A stretch of DNA of 64,000 nt, taken from the NCBI RefSeq assembly GCF_052030545.1, contig NZ_JBPDIH010000003.1:434001-498000 (forward strand), given 5' to 3'. The notes under the pieces were generated by a model, which worked only from the letters and a program-made list of their open reading frames with translations, had not been told where the DNA came from and did no database searches. A program made the translations under genes and the position numbers. This stretch comes from CANMXU01 sp052030545. GTDB taxonomy: Bacteria; Pseudomonadota; Gammaproteobacteria; Enterobacterales; Alteromonadaceae. Positions 52,481 to 62,106 of the stretch are shown piece by piece; the stretch's first letter is position 1; each line of letters begins with the position of its first letter.

Positions 52481-53368
52481 ATGAATATTACCCTGCAGCA
52501 AATTCGGGTATTTTGCACCTTGGCACGTACTCAAAATTTAACCCAAGCGGCGCAATTACTGTTTTTAAGCAAAGGCGCGGTTTCACAAGCTTTAGGGCAG
52601 TTAGAACAACGCTTAGATACCCAGCTGTTTGATCGTGTGCATGCCAAACTAAAACTCAATAGCCAAGGACAATTGTTATTAACAAAAGCCGATGAGCTAC
52701 TTGCCCGCGCACAAGAAATTGATAGCTTGTTTAGCTCGACGGAACAAAACCAAGGGCAAATACACTTGGGCGCTAGTCAAACCATCGGCAACTATTTATT
52801 ACCGCAAATACTGGCCAAACCTTGGTTTAATGCGCAACAAGCCACTAAAGTGCGAGTGATAAATACGCAAACCTTGTGTCAGATGGTACTTAATTTTGAA
52901 TTAGACTTAGCGCTGATTGAAGGACAAAATACCTCGCCCGAATTACAGGCCATTCCTTGGCTGCAAGATGAAATGATATTGGTGGCGGCGCCTGATCATC
53001 CCTTAGCCAAGCAGCAAACCTTGCCACTTTCAGCACTGAATCATCAGCACTGGATACTGCGCGAACCAAACTCTGGCAGCCGGGAAAATTTTGAGCGTAA
53101 CATTCGCCCAGCAATTGAACACCTCAACGGCATTATTGAATTAAGTTCTTTAGAGTCGGTGCTGTTAACGGTTGAGCAAGGCTTAGGCATTAGTTTTATT
53201 TCAAACATTGCCGCCAAAGAAAAATTAGCCACAGGCAAGCTAGTGCAATTGCCAGTGCAGCAAACATTTACTCGCCAGCTTTATTTGCTAGTGCACAAAA
53301 AGAAATACCTTACTGGCCGCTTACTTGATATTTTTCAAGGGCTGCAAGCGATGAAAATAAGCCAGTAA
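52481..53368 (+). CDS. LysR-family transcriptional regulator
   Basis: 295 residues. N-terminal winged HTH (ITLQQIRVFCTLARTQNLTQAAQLLFLSKGAVSQALGQLEQRL in segments, residues 2-60) and a periplasmic-binding-protein-like effector domain (about 90-290: HLGASQTIGNYLLPQIL; NSGSRENFE; VEQGLGISFISNIAA). The N-terminal and effector layout resembles CysB/YeiE-type members. Divergent from the TDT transporter gene; likely its regulator. Inducer unknown. Confidence 0.92.
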   Translation: MNITLQQIRVFCTLARTQNLTQAAQLLFLSKGAVSQALGQLEQRLDTQLFDRVHAKLKLNSQGQLLLTKADELLARAQEIDSLFSSTEQNQGQIHLGASQTIGNYLLPQILAKPWFNAQQATKVRVINTQTLCQMVLNFELDLALIEGQNTSPELQAIPWLQDEMILVAAPDHPLAKQQTLPLSALNHQHWILREPNSGSRENFERNIRPAIEHLNGIIELSSLESVLLTVEQGLGISFISNIAAKEKLATGKLVQLPVQQTFTRQLYLLVHKKKYLTGRLLDIFQGLQAMKISQ

Positions 53369-53501
53369 ATAACAATTTTCGACTCAAGTTGCGCTACAAA
53401 AAAATACATTTTGTTGGCGCACTTGGTGTTAATTTGCTGACAAAATCATCAACGAATATTAACCCTTTTACCAGCGGTTATCTTTCAAGTAAGGAAATTT
53501 T

Positions 53502-54140
53502 ATGTTTAAAAAACTGATGGCAGTCGCTTTATTTTTTGGCTGTATGGTAACGGCTCAAGCACAACCCTACACCGCTGGCAAGCACTACAAAGTGCTTAAC
53601 GAACCTGTAACAAGTAGCCCAGAAGTACGTGAATATTATTCTTTTTACTGCCCTGCTTGTAAGAGCTTTAACGGCATTTTACCCGAACTTATGGCAGATT
53701 TAGCCGACGATGTTACGCTTAACACTGTGCATATTGATTTTATGGGTAGCGCAAGCAAAGACATCCAGTTTATGCTATCAAAGGCGACTTTAGCGGCGAA
53801 AGAGCAAAACATCGAAGAGGCTTTTAAGCTGGCAATGTTTAACTACATTCAAAAAGATCGTGCCCAAATAGACAGCATTACCGATGTGCGCAATGTGTTT
53901 GTTTTAGCTGGCGGTGATAGTGAAGCTTTTATGAAAAGCATGAAAAGCTTTACCACTAACAGCCATGCAAAACGTTTAAAAAAGCAACAAGACAAACTTG
54001 TGCAACAGCGCGCAATGTTGGGTGTACCCACCTTTGTTGTTAATGGTAAATACGTGGTCAATGCACAAGCATTAGATAAAAACGATTTTATTAATGACTA
54101 TAAAAATATTTTAAAATATTTAACACAATTAAAAGATTAA
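53502..54140 (+). CDS. Periplasmic DsbA-family thiol:disulphide oxidoreductase
   Basis: 212 residues with signal peptide ending at AQAQ. The active site is C50-P-A-C53 in EYYSFYCPACKSF, where typical DsbA has C-P-H-C. The cis-proline loop is GVPTFVVNGKYV. The thioredoxin fold with helical insertion is otherwise standard. It should oxidise or shuffle protein disulphides in the periplasm; the His-to-Ala change lowers the expected oxidising power. No dsbB is nearby. Monocistronic with a good terminator. Confidence 0.92.
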   Translation: MFKKLMAVALFFGCMVTAQAQPYTAGKHYKVLNEPVTSSPEVREYYSFYCPACKSFNGILPELMADLADDVTLNTVHIDFMGSASKDIQFMLSKATLAAKEQNIEEAFKLAMFNYIQKDRAQIDSITDVRNVFVLAGGDSEAFMKSMKSFTTNSHAKRLKKQQDKLVQQRAMLGVPTFVVNGKYVVNAQALDKNDFINDYKNILKYLTQLKD

Positions 54141-54196
54141 TTGATGAGATGACGGCATTTATTTAGACACGTTCAGTCGATAAAAGCTGAATGAAT

Positions 54197-54228
54197 AAGG
54201 CCGCTAACCTGGGTTTAGCGGCCTTTTT
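54197..54228. terminator. Bidirectional terminator between dsbA-like and yhhN-like genes
   Basis: AAGGCCGCTAA (54197-54207) pairs with TTAGCGGCCTT (54215-54225) and is followed by T-run. Serves the plus gene and probably the convergent minus gene. Confidence 0.88.
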
Positions 54229-54254
54229 GTTATCCATTAATTAATAATAAACGA

Positions 54255-54905
54255 TTAGGTATTTTCAGCACTATACGCCTTAATAAAACCCGTTAATAAG
54301 GCAAATTGTGCAAAATAATAGGTGATCATAATAGCAAAACTTGCCTCGGGTATTGTCATATAAAACTTATCAAAACCAAGCAACGAATCTGATAAAACAA
54401 AACTTAACCCACCCAGCATTAACCAGCCATTAGACTTTTCACTAAACACCGTTGCCAGCGCCATTAACAGCAGTATGCTCATGTAAGCAATAACAGGAAC
54501 AAGAAGCTCACCTAAGCCCGGTACTAGTAGGGTTAGCATCACTGAACCAACCGCTACATAGCCTATTAGTCCGCCATAATTTTTAGCTTGGTGAAACGAT
54601 TTGAGATAAGGCGATAAACTCGCCAAATAAAACAGGTGGGCAATAAAAAAGGCACCTAAGCCAAAAGTGAACCAATTATCGCGATCATAATCGAGAATAA
54701 AATCTCCGAAGGCGGAAAACACTAAACCAGCAATGAAAAACTTACCCGCAAGCCCGCCATTTTTTAATGCCTGCCAAGCAACGCCAATTAATAACAGCAT
54801 GGGCAGTATTTTAACTGCCCAACTGAGCGAATAAGGTTTGATAAGCGTTGAAAGTACAAAGGTAGCTGCCAGCATGGTAAATAACAAAATGGTGTTTTTA
54901 TTCAA
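54255..54905 (-). CDS. YhhN-family membrane protein (lysoplasmalogenase-like)
   Basis: 216 residues, about eight hydrophobic helices. FSAFGDFILDYDRDNWFTFGLGAFFIAHLFYL in two segments carries the conserved D, H residues of the YhhN/TMEM86 family, and SFVLSDSLLGFDKF is its second signature. TMEM86B hydrolyses the vinyl-ether bond of lysoplasmalogen; bacterial activity is less certain. Inner membrane. The LysR-type gene upstream is 40 bp away on the same strand. Confidence 0.88.
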   Translation of the reverse strand: MNKNTILLFTMLAATFVLSTLIKPYSLSWAVKILPMLLLIGVAWQALKNGGLAGKFFIAGLVFSAFGDFILDYDRDNWFTFGLGAFFIAHLFYLASLSPYLKSFHQAKNYGGLIGYVAVGSVMLTLLVPGLGELLVPVIAYMSILLLMALATVFSEKSNGWLMLGGLSFVLSDSLLGFDKFYMTIPEASFAIMITYYFAQFALLTGFIKAYSAENT

Positions 54906-54945
54906 AAAGTATTCCCCTCAACAGGTTAATCACGCCCTGATAATG

Positions 54946-55800
54946 TTAGTCAGCAAAAGGTAATTGTTTGATCTGTGCTTTTAAATTTTCACGCATTAAT
55001 TGATGCTGTTTTTCGTTCAAAAAACGGCGGTGATAAACCATGGTATAGGTTAAATCGCGTAAAGGAATTGGGCTGTCTAAAACTTGTAAATTTAATTTTT
55101 TTTGCCAGTATCGACAAAACGATTCAGAAACTATAGCCAAGCTATTACTACTAGCAACATGCATTACTAAGCCTGAAAGTGAATTGGCAACCACATCAAC
55201 TTTACGCTCTTTTACCGCAACCAACGAACCGTATTCAAAGCCTGATAAATCATCCCACTTTATTCGGTGAACTATGTGTGATTCTTGATAAAACACTTCT
55301 TCATTAAGCGCTCCCTTTATTCGAGGGTGGTTTTCTCGACAAATAACCATGCCTTTTTCTCGAAACAACTCTTCAAAAATTAAGCCGGTGTCTTTGATAG
55401 TTAACGTGCTAATCCCCAGATCAACTTTTTGCTGTCGAATGTCTTGTATTAAGTCGTATTGGTTCGCCGGCGGCTCTTGATAAATAATATTCTTGTTGCG
55501 ATTAATTAAGTACAAAAAAGGCTCGGCAAGATACACAGTAAATCTATTTTGCGCAAGCATAGCATTGTCTATTTCATCCATAATATACATAAAACGTGTT
55601 GCTAACTGATCAGCATGTGCGGTTGGCTCTATGGTACGACCGCTTTTAATAAATAATGGAAAATTCAGCTTATTTGATAATCTTTTCATTGATGCACTGA
55701 CCGCTTGTTGGCTTACATTTAATTGCCTCGCCGCTTGCGTATACGATTTACATTTATGCACCTGTAAGAAAGTGCGGATAATGTTTAAGTCAAAATTCAT
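54946..55800 (-). CDS. LysR-family transcriptional regulator next to DUF3604
   Basis: 284 residues. N-terminal HTH (LNIIRTFLQVHKCKSYTQAARQLNVSQQAVSASMKRL in segments) and an effector domain from about 90. Three CAAC/GTTG dyads lie in the 288-bp divergent region to DUF3604 paralog 2 (55813-55830, 55897-55913, about 55966-55977), and the nearest is 13 bp from this start, which suits autoregulation plus control of DUF3604. Ligand unknown. Confidence 0.9.
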   Translation of the reverse strand: MNFDLNIIRTFLQVHKCKSYTQAARQLNVSQQAVSASMKRLSNKLNFPLFIKSGRTIEPTAHADQLATRFMYIMDEIDNAMLAQNRFTVYLAEPFLYLINRNKNIIYQEPPANQYDLIQDIRQQKVDLGISTLTIKDTGLIFEELFREKGMVICRENHPRIKGALNEEVFYQESHIVHRIKWDDLSGFEYGSLVAVKERKVDVVANSLSGLVMHVASSNSLAIVSESFCRYWQKKLNLQVLDSPIPLRDLTYTMVYHRRFLNEKQHQLMRENLKAQIKQLPFAD

Positions 55801-55812
55801 GTTTCTTTAATT

Positions 55813-55977
55813 CACAACATTAAGGTTGTGGAATAAACAATATACCCACCATTTATTCCAATTATTTCTTTCATTATTATTTATAAACAGTAATTGCACA
55901 ACGCATTGTTGTTTGTTTGGTTAAAGCCTAAATAAGAAATTATTCTTTTAAATTAAAAAATAAAACAACAATGTTGG
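55813..55977. promoter_or_regulatory. Cluster of three CAAC...GTTG dyads in the LysR/DUF3604 divergent region
   Basis: CACAAC-ATTAAG-GTTGTG (55813-55830), CACAAC-GCATT-GTTGTT (55897-55913) and CAACAATGTTG near 55967. Spacings differ (6, 5, 3), so the last is weaker. Probable LysR sites. Confidence 0.5.
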
Positions 55978-56013
55978 TGTGCATATTTGTAGCAAAATGT
56001 TTTTAACGCCGTG

Positions 56014-56056
56014 TAAGGAAAGTGGTTGCTTCTACTATAAGTAAGCGGCTTCCTTA
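56014..56056 (+). other. Imperfect hairpin in the DUF3604 paralog 2 leader
   Basis: AAGGAA and TTCCTT ends with a GTTGCTT/AAGTAAGC inner stem, 33 bp before the start codon. No T-run. May be a 5' UTR structure; evidence is limited to the pairing. Confidence 0.3.
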
Positions 56057-56088
56057 TAGTAAAATTTGTCCATTTAAAGAGAAAAAAC

Positions 56089-57969
56089 ATGAAACTTAAA
56101 AAACTCAATGCCTTAATCATGCTGGCCATGATCGGCCACAGCGGCTTGGCATTAGCCAAAGAAAAAGCCGTTGAATATTCACCAAATGTTAATCCTGAGC
56201 ACGCACAAGATGTATTCTTTGGCGATACTCACCTACACACCAGTTATTCAACTGATGCCGGTTTAGTTGGCAATACCTTAGGCCCTGAAGAAGCATACCA
56301 ATTAGCGCGCGGTGAAGAAGTTAAAGCGAGTAACGGTGCGAGTGCAAAATTAGCTAAACCTTTAGACTTCTTAGTGGTAGCGGATCACGCAGAAAACTTG
56401 GGTTTAGCGATTTTCATCGAAGAAAAAAATCCAGAATTTCTAGCTAACCCTTGGGGGCAAAAAATTTATGAAGCCTCACAAAAAGGTGGCGTTGAAGGCG
56501 CAACTGAAACGTATATGATGTGGCAAGCGGTTTTAAATAAGCTAGACGATCCACTTAAAAATGAAAAAGGCTTAGCGACCAGTATTTGGAAGCGCTCAAC
56601 CGCAGCGGCTGAAAAATATAATGATCCGGGTGTTTTCACAGCATTAATCGGTTACGAATGGACATTGCAAGAGCGCGGAAATAACTTACACCGTAATATT
56701 ATTTTCCGTGGCGGCAAAGAGCAAGCCGACCAAATTACACCGCTTTCTCAATACGATGCACAAGATCCTGAGCAATTATGGGATTGGATGGAAGCCTACG
56801 AAAATAAAACCGGTGACCAAGTATTAGCAATTCCACATAACGGTAACTTATCTAACGGCCTAATGTTTGACGACACGACCCTGCGCTCGAAGAAAAACCT
56901 AGATGTTGCTTATGCAAAACGCCGTATGAAATGGGAACCTTTATACGAAGTCACTCAAATGAAAGGTGATGGCGAAGCGCATCCATATTTATCGCCAGAC
57001 GATCAGTTTGCTGATTTTGAAACCTTCGACAAAGGTAGTTTTGGCCCTGAACCAAAAAAGAAAGAAATGCTGCGTAATGAATACGCACGTGAAGCGTATA
57101 AGCGTGGTTTAGAATACCAAGAAAAAATGGGTGAGAACCCGTTTAAATTTGGCATGATCGGTTCAACTGACTCGCACACCAGTGTACCTTCAGCTGAAGA
57201 AGATAACTACTTTGGTAAAGTAAGTTTACTTGAGCCAAGCGATCACCCAATTCGTTTTGAAGAAGAAATTAGCGGTCGTCCTGCACCAGAACATGCTAAA
57301 ACCTACGCTTCACAAATTTCTGCCTCAGGTTTAGCCGCTGTTTGGGCAAAAGATAATACGCGTGAGTCGCTTTGGGATGCGATGATGAACAAAGAAACTT
57401 ATGCAACTACAGGTAGCAGAATGCGCGTGCGTGTATTTGCGGGTACTGAATTTACCGAAAGCGATTTAGCCCGCTCAGATTTTGCTGACAATGGTTACGC
57501 TAAAGGTGTTCCTATGGGTGGCGACTTATCACACAGTGATGTTGCACCTTCTTTACTAATTAAAGCATTAAAAGACCCTGATGGTGCAAATCTTGACCGT
57601 GTACAAGTGGTTAAAGGTTGGTACGACAGCGCAGGCAACAAACAAGAACGTGTATTTGATGTCGCCGTTTCTGATGATCGTGAAATTGTAAATGGCTACT
57701 GTAAAACACCTGTGGGCAACACAGTAAATGTTGAACGTTCAACGTATGTTAACAGCATAGGTAACAACGCATTTGACGTATACTGGCAAGATCCTGAGTT
57801 CAAAGCCGATGAACACGCTTTCTATTATGTACGCGTATTAGAAATTCCAACACCACGTTGGACAACTCGCGATGCACACATTTTTGAGAAGGTGCAATTG
57901 CCTGATAACGTTCCTACCACCATTCAAGAGCGTGCCTACACCACACCAATTTGGTATACACCAAACTAA
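56089..57969 (+). CDS. DUF3604 exported protein, paralog 2
   Basis: 626 residues. Signal peptide ends near ALA (residues 21-23). Metal-site motifs H48-x-H50 (GDTHLHTS), D99-H100 (ADHAEN), GNNLHRNIIFRGG, AIPHNGNLSNG and GSTDSHTSVPS match paralogs 1 and 3. Tail: FYYVRVLEIPTPRWTT and QERAYTTPIWY. A probable periplasmic metal-dependent hydrolase of unknown substrate. Divergent from the LysR gene, with likely regulator sites between. A terminator at 57992 follows, shared with the convergent porin gene. Confidence 0.9.
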   Translation: MKLKKLNALIMLAMIGHSGLALAKEKAVEYSPNVNPEHAQDVFFGDTHLHTSYSTDAGLVGNTLGPEEAYQLARGEEVKASNGASAKLAKPLDFLVVADHAENLGLAIFIEEKNPEFLANPWGQKIYEASQKGGVEGATETYMMWQAVLNKLDDPLKNEKGLATSIWKRSTAAAEKYNDPGVFTALIGYEWTLQERGNNLHRNIIFRGGKEQADQITPLSQYDAQDPEQLWDWMEAYENKTGDQVLAIPHNGNLSNGLMFDDTTLRSKKNLDVAYAKRRMKWEPLYEVTQMKGDGEAHPYLSPDDQFADFETFDKGSFGPEPKKKEMLRNEYAREAYKRGLEYQEKMGENPFKFGMIGSTDSHTSVPSAEEDNYFGKVSLLEPSDHPIRFEEEISGRPAPEHAKTYASQISASGLAAVWAKDNTRESLWDAMMNKETYATTGSRMRVRVFAGTEFTESDLARSDFADNGYAKGVPMGGDLSHSDVAPSLLIKALKDPDGANLDRVQVVKGWYDSAGNKQERVFDVAVSDDREIVNGYCKTPVGNTVNVERSTYVNSIGNNAFDVYWQDPEFKADEHAFYYVRVLEIPTPRWTTRDAHIFEKVQLPDNVPTTIQERAYTTPIWYTPN

Positions 57970-57991
57970 GATGTGCTAGGCAACGGATATA

Positions 57992-58028
57992 AAAAAAGTC
58001 GATGAGTGTTATGCTCATCGACTTTTTT
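57992..58028. terminator. Bidirectional terminator between DUF3604 and porin genes
   Basis: 15-bp stem AAAAAAGTCGATGAG (57992-58006) with CTCATCGACTTTTTT (58014-58028), loop TGTTATG. A- and T-runs on both flanks serve both convergent genes. Confidence 0.92.
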
Positions 58029-58084
58029 GTTGTTTAGATGTATTAGTTTAGATGTATTAGTTTAGAAAATATTAATTAGTGCCA

Positions 58085-59320
58085 CTAAAAGCTAATATCG
58101 TGCTGCAATCTTACTCGCGTATCATCAGCAGCATTAGTCACCCCAAAAACATCAGTTTCTTGTACTTCATAACGACCAATATCAAAGGTGATCTTGTTAC
58201 GATGACCACTAAAATACCAATTTGCACCAAGAGTGATTTCATTAAGCTGGTTGTGGTCGATATTGGTATCAGGGTCAACTTGCGCATATCTGGCGGTTAG
58301 CTGTAAGTTCTTAGCAACACCTTGCAGCCATGCATGCGGATGCACACCCACTTGCGCCATTGCGCCACGCATTTCAACCTTATCGCCACCGGTATAATTT
58401 TGGTAATAATCACTCAAGGTATTATATTGATCGGTGATGGTTTTTTGATGATATTCAACATCAACCGACATGCCTTTATATTGATAGCGCCCTTCCAATA
58501 ACCATTGTGATATTTTAAAGCCATCATCTTGCTGATGAAGGTCAAAGTTCTGCAATGAACCACCGCCGCTAGAGCTAAATTTGGTGTAACGGCTGGTATT
58601 GGTAGAAAACGCATACGCTAAGTGCGCGGCAGGTTTTTCTCGGTAAGATAAATCACCCATTGCCGATTTAAGCGATTCGCCAAAAATATTCCATTGATAA
58701 CGACCGCCAATCATTAAATCGCTGTTTTCATTGCCACCTTCACGGCCGGTGCCATTAAAAACATCTAACCAGTAATTAAAGTCGTACCATTGTTTTTTAC
58801 CCACGCGCCCGAGCAGTGAAACCCCTTGCTGGCGATCCACGGTAAAGTAATCATTAACCATTGAACGATCAACCATCATTTGGTCTTTCGAAGAAGCAAC
58901 ACGCTCTAAACTATAGTGCGCTTTCATGCGGCCAAAACGAAATTGCAATTCATCAGAATGTTTAAGCGTTAGTCTAAAGTCAAGTAAACGACTGGCTTCG
59001 GTATCATACTCAAACTTCAGTTTTACCCAAGGCTTTAACACATGGCCACCGGCTTTAATCCGGCTGCGATTCACTTCAAAATTAGTCGCATCAGCACCGG
59101 TTAACCCGCTAATACTACTAGGGTTATTATCAAAGGGGGAACTGACACGTGTTTGCACACGCATTTCAACTTTTAAATGAGTATTGCCATCTGCTGTCAC
59201 TATATTGGTTAAGCCATCGTAATAAACGTCAACATCACTTTTCTCTGCTGATATTGCCGAAAACGGCATACTTAACGCTGCTGCCGCCATTAAGTATTGC
59301 GTGGTTTTTGAATATTTCAT
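58085..59320 (-). CDS. OprO/OprP-type outer-membrane porin
   Basis: 411 residues. Signal peptide ends at ISA. The DVYYDGLTNIVTADGNTHLKVEMRVQ start, FEVNRSRIKAGGHVLKPWVKLKFEYD, FRFGRMKAHYSLER and the final VRLQHDISF match the phosphate-selective porin O/P family. Sixteen-strand barrel expected. In Pseudomonas such porins pass phosphate or pyrophosphate; related proteins in marine bacteria may have other anions as substrate. Convergent with DUF3604 paralog 2 and divergent from the TonB receptor, which suggests joint use. Confidence 0.9.
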   Translation of the reverse strand: MKYSKTTQYLMAAAALSMPFSAISAEKSDVDVYYDGLTNIVTADGNTHLKVEMRVQTRVSSPFDNNPSSISGLTGADATNFEVNRSRIKAGGHVLKPWVKLKFEYDTEASRLLDFRLTLKHSDELQFRFGRMKAHYSLERVASSKDQMMVDRSMVNDYFTVDRQQGVSLLGRVGKKQWYDFNYWLDVFNGTGREGGNENSDLMIGGRYQWNIFGESLKSAMGDLSYREKPAAHLAYAFSTNTSRYTKFSSSGGGSLQNFDLHQQDDGFKISQWLLEGRYQYKGMSVDVEYHQKTITDQYNTLSDYYQNYTGGDKVEMRGAMAQVGVHPHAWLQGVAKNLQLTARYAQVDPDTNIDHNQLNEITLGANWYFSGHRNKITFDIGRYEVQETDVFGVTNAADDTRVRLQHDISF

Positions 59321-59395
59321 TAATTGGTTTCTTGTTAACTCATATTAACTAACGGCTGAAATCATTTTACTTCAACGTCATTAGTTCCGACTGGA

Positions 59396-59487
59396 AACAT
59401 GATTATAAACCATGTTCTATAGTTTATGCCGCATAGAAAAGCTTTTGTAACAATTTCGAGAGCTTATGTGTCATTATGTTACATAAT
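59396..59487. promoter_or_regulatory. Dyads in the porin/TonB-receptor divergent region
   Basis: AACATG-N9-CATGTT (59396-59416) and ATTATGT-T-ACATAAT (59473-59487) lie in the 255 bp between the two divergent genes. They could be operators; AT-rich dyads arise by chance too. Confidence 0.35.
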
Positions 59488-59575
59488 TGTTATTAAGGTT
59501 GTTTTCGTTTTTTTGTATAGTAGCTCACGAAGCCATAACCTTTGGTTTTATTTGATATTTTAGGAGCTTATTAAA

Positions 59576-61669
59576 GTGAAGTTTTGCCACTTAGTTTTAT
59601 GTAGTTTAGCGGTCAATTTGAGTGCAAAAGCTGAAAATACTGATACCAACAACCAAACCAATACCCCAAACAATACCCCAACAGAGCATTTCACCATTGA
59701 AGGCCGCGGCGTTAACTTAATTGGTGAAGCGGTTTCCGCCTCAGAAGGTTTAGTTGGCCAAGAAGAAATATCAGTAAGGCCACTACTGCGCACCGGCGAA
59801 ATTTTAGAATTAGTGCCGGGCATGGTGGTTACTCAACACAGCGGCACCGGCAAAGCCAACCAATATTTTTTACGTGGTTTTAACTTAGATCACGGCACCG
59901 ATTTTTCGACTTATATTGATGATATGCCCATTAATATGCGCAGTCATGGTCATGGCCAAGGTTATACCGATCTCAATTTTATTATTCCTGAAACCATTAA
60001 AACCATCAGTTATCAAAAAGGCGCTTATTACGCTGAGGTAGGTGATTTTAGCGGTGCGGGAAATGCCACCATGAAAACCGCAAACAAGGTTGAAAATGGC
60101 TTAGTCACATTAACCGCAGGCGAAAATGGTTATGGGCGTATTGCCCTTGTTGACAGTGTCGCTACATCTGACGGTGAATTTCTTTATGGCCTTGAATACA
60201 ACCAACACGACGGCCCGTGGACGAACATTAACGAAGATTTAGACAAGAAAAACCTCTTGTTAAAATACAGTTCATCAGTATTGGGTGGCGACTATAGCGT
60301 AACCTTTATGGGCTACGACAACAGTTGGGACAGCGCTGATCAAATTCCAAGCCGAGCGGTTGAAAATGGCACCATAGATGAATTTGGCTCAATTGATGAT
60401 ACCGTTGGCGGCATTTCAAACCGTTATAGTATCAGTTCAAACTGGTCAAATGATGACATTGAACTTGCTCTTTATGCGGTAAAGTCTGAATTAAATTTAT
60501 GGTCAAATTTTACCTACTTACTTGATAACCCAATTGATGGCGACCAATTTGAACAAGTTGACGATCGCACAATTTATGGCGGTAAAGCCAATTATCAGCA
60601 AAACGGGGCGCTGGCTAACTTGCCAATGAACAATTTATTTGGCGTAGAATTTCGTTATGACGACATTGATGAAGTCGCGCTTTATCAGTCAAAACAGCGC
60701 CAGCGTATCGGCGTTACCCGCGCAGATAAAGTCGGCCAATTGAGCACCGGCATTTATTGGCAAAATCAATTAGAGCTCACTGAAAACTTACGCAGCACCA
60801 TTGGCGTGCGTTACGATTATTTTGATTTTGACGTGCACTCACTCGTTAATGAAAACAGCAATGGTGTCGACCTAACCGCTAATAATGGCAAGGCAAACGA
60901 CGGCATTGTCTCGGTAAAAGCCAACCTCAGTTATAGCTTGTCTGATGAACTCGAAACCTATGTTTCAATCGGCCAAGCGTTTCATTCAAATGATGCTCGC
61001 GGCGTTACCATTAACGTTAGCCCGATTGATGGCACAGCAGCCGATAGCGTTGATGCTTTAGTGGCTTCATTAGGGTATGAATTTGGTATTCGCGGTTTTT
61101 GGCAGGAAAAACTCAATGCTTCAGCATCACTATGGTATTTAGAACTCGACAGTGAATTATTATTTGTTGGTGATGCCGGTAATACTGAGCCAAGTCGCAA
61201 GTCAGACCGTTATGGCCTTGAGCTAACCGCCTGTTATCACCTCGATGATGTTTGGACTTTAGATTTAGAATACGCCTATACCGATGCCGAATTTACTGAT
61301 AATTCACCCGACGGTAACTACATTCCCGGTTCGGTTGATCATGTCGTGCAAGCAGGCGTAGTAGCAGAGTTTGATAACGGCTTATTTGGCACGCTGCGCA
61401 TGCGCTATTTTGGCGAACGCCCGTTAATTGAAGATAACAGCGTAACCTCTGATGCCACCTTTTCAGCGAACTTACGCCTTGGTTATCAATTTAATCAATG
61501 GAAAGTAACCGCCGACGTACTCAACTTATTTGATAGTAATGATCACGATATTGATTATTATTATGAATCAAATATTCCTACCGACCCACAATTTGCCGCG
61601 GTAAGTGACGTACATTATCACCCGTTAGAACCGAGAAGCGTAAGAGTGTCTTTATCAACTAATTTCTAA
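59576..61669 (+). CDS. TonB-dependent outer-membrane receptor
   Basis: 697 residues from a GTG start with AGGAG 9 bases before. Signal peptide ends near SAKA. Plug domain about 60-170 (LELVPGMVVTQHSGTGKANQYFLRGF; DDMPINMRSHGHGQGYTDLNFI) and a 22-strand barrel to the end (RVSLSTNF). The plug loop MRSHGHGQGY has two His that might touch ligand. No TonB box of the usual ETLVVT form is clear at the N-terminus. Substrate unknown; the porin and DUF3604 neighbours suggest uptake of a product of DUF3604 activity (inference). Followed by a hairpin. Confidence 0.92.
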   Translation: MKFCHLVLCSLAVNLSAKAENTDTNNQTNTPNNTPTEHFTIEGRGVNLIGEAVSASEGLVGQEEISVRPLLRTGEILELVPGMVVTQHSGTGKANQYFLRGFNLDHGTDFSTYIDDMPINMRSHGHGQGYTDLNFIIPETIKTISYQKGAYYAEVGDFSGAGNATMKTANKVENGLVTLTAGENGYGRIALVDSVATSDGEFLYGLEYNQHDGPWTNINEDLDKKNLLLKYSSSVLGGDYSVTFMGYDNSWDSADQIPSRAVENGTIDEFGSIDDTVGGISNRYSISSNWSNDDIELALYAVKSELNLWSNFTYLLDNPIDGDQFEQVDDRTIYGGKANYQQNGALANLPMNNLFGVEFRYDDIDEVALYQSKQRQRIGVTRADKVGQLSTGIYWQNQLELTENLRSTIGVRYDYFDFDVHSLVNENSNGVDLTANNGKANDGIVSVKANLSYSLSDELETYVSIGQAFHSNDARGVTINVSPIDGTAADSVDALVASLGYEFGIRGFWQEKLNASASLWYLELDSELLFVGDAGNTEPSRKSDRYGLELTACYHLDDVWTLDLEYAYTDAEFTDNSPDGNYIPGSVDHVVQAGVVAEFDNGLFGTLRMRYFGERPLIEDNSVTSDATFSANLRLGYQFNQWKVTADVLNLFDSNDHDIDYYYESNIPTDPQFAAVSDVHYHPLEPRSVRVSLSTNF

Positions 61670-62106
61670 GCGTTTTAGATCATCAAAGAGCTAAGCTAAC
61701 AGCACAAGGTGTTAGCTTATTTCCCTAAAAATTTTTCATCAAGTTATGTCGAGTTATAACTGACATAGCCATTTTCACGACCAGACATTTTCATTAAAAA
61801 GAATTTGAAAAAAGATTTTTGTTAAAACTAACGTACTGATTTAAATTAAGTTAATTTATTTATGCCTAATGGCTAACAGCCCGCTATTGTAATAGACGTA
61901 CTTTGAAACACACCTCGTTACAATTGCTCACATTATATATACAGCTATTACATAGTTAATATTTCCAGTACTCATATAATGTTTTAATAGAGATTTACTA
62001 TACTCAACTTAGTGTCTCTTTATTTCTCATTTTGATGTTATTGAACCGCATTATTCAATAATTAAGCATTCAAACGTAGAAATTCACACATTTAAAGAAG
62101 GTTAAC
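61670..62106. other. 437-bp intergenic region with terminator and promoter
   Basis: Starts with the hairpin at 61692-61719; the rest is AT-rich promoter and leader of DUF3604 paralog 3 (AAGAAGG before the ATG). No further ORF or dyad of note. Confidence 0.5.
61692..61722 (+). terminator. Terminator after the TonB receptor
   Basis: TAAGCTAACA (61692-61701) pairs with TGTTAGCTTA (61710-61719), then TTT; weak T-run. Confidence 0.6.

Noticed and set aside
58033..58060. Two direct copies of TTTAGATGTATTAG after the porin gene
   Set aside because: Short AT-rich duplication in a terminator tail with no symmetry or link to a gene; probably slippage.
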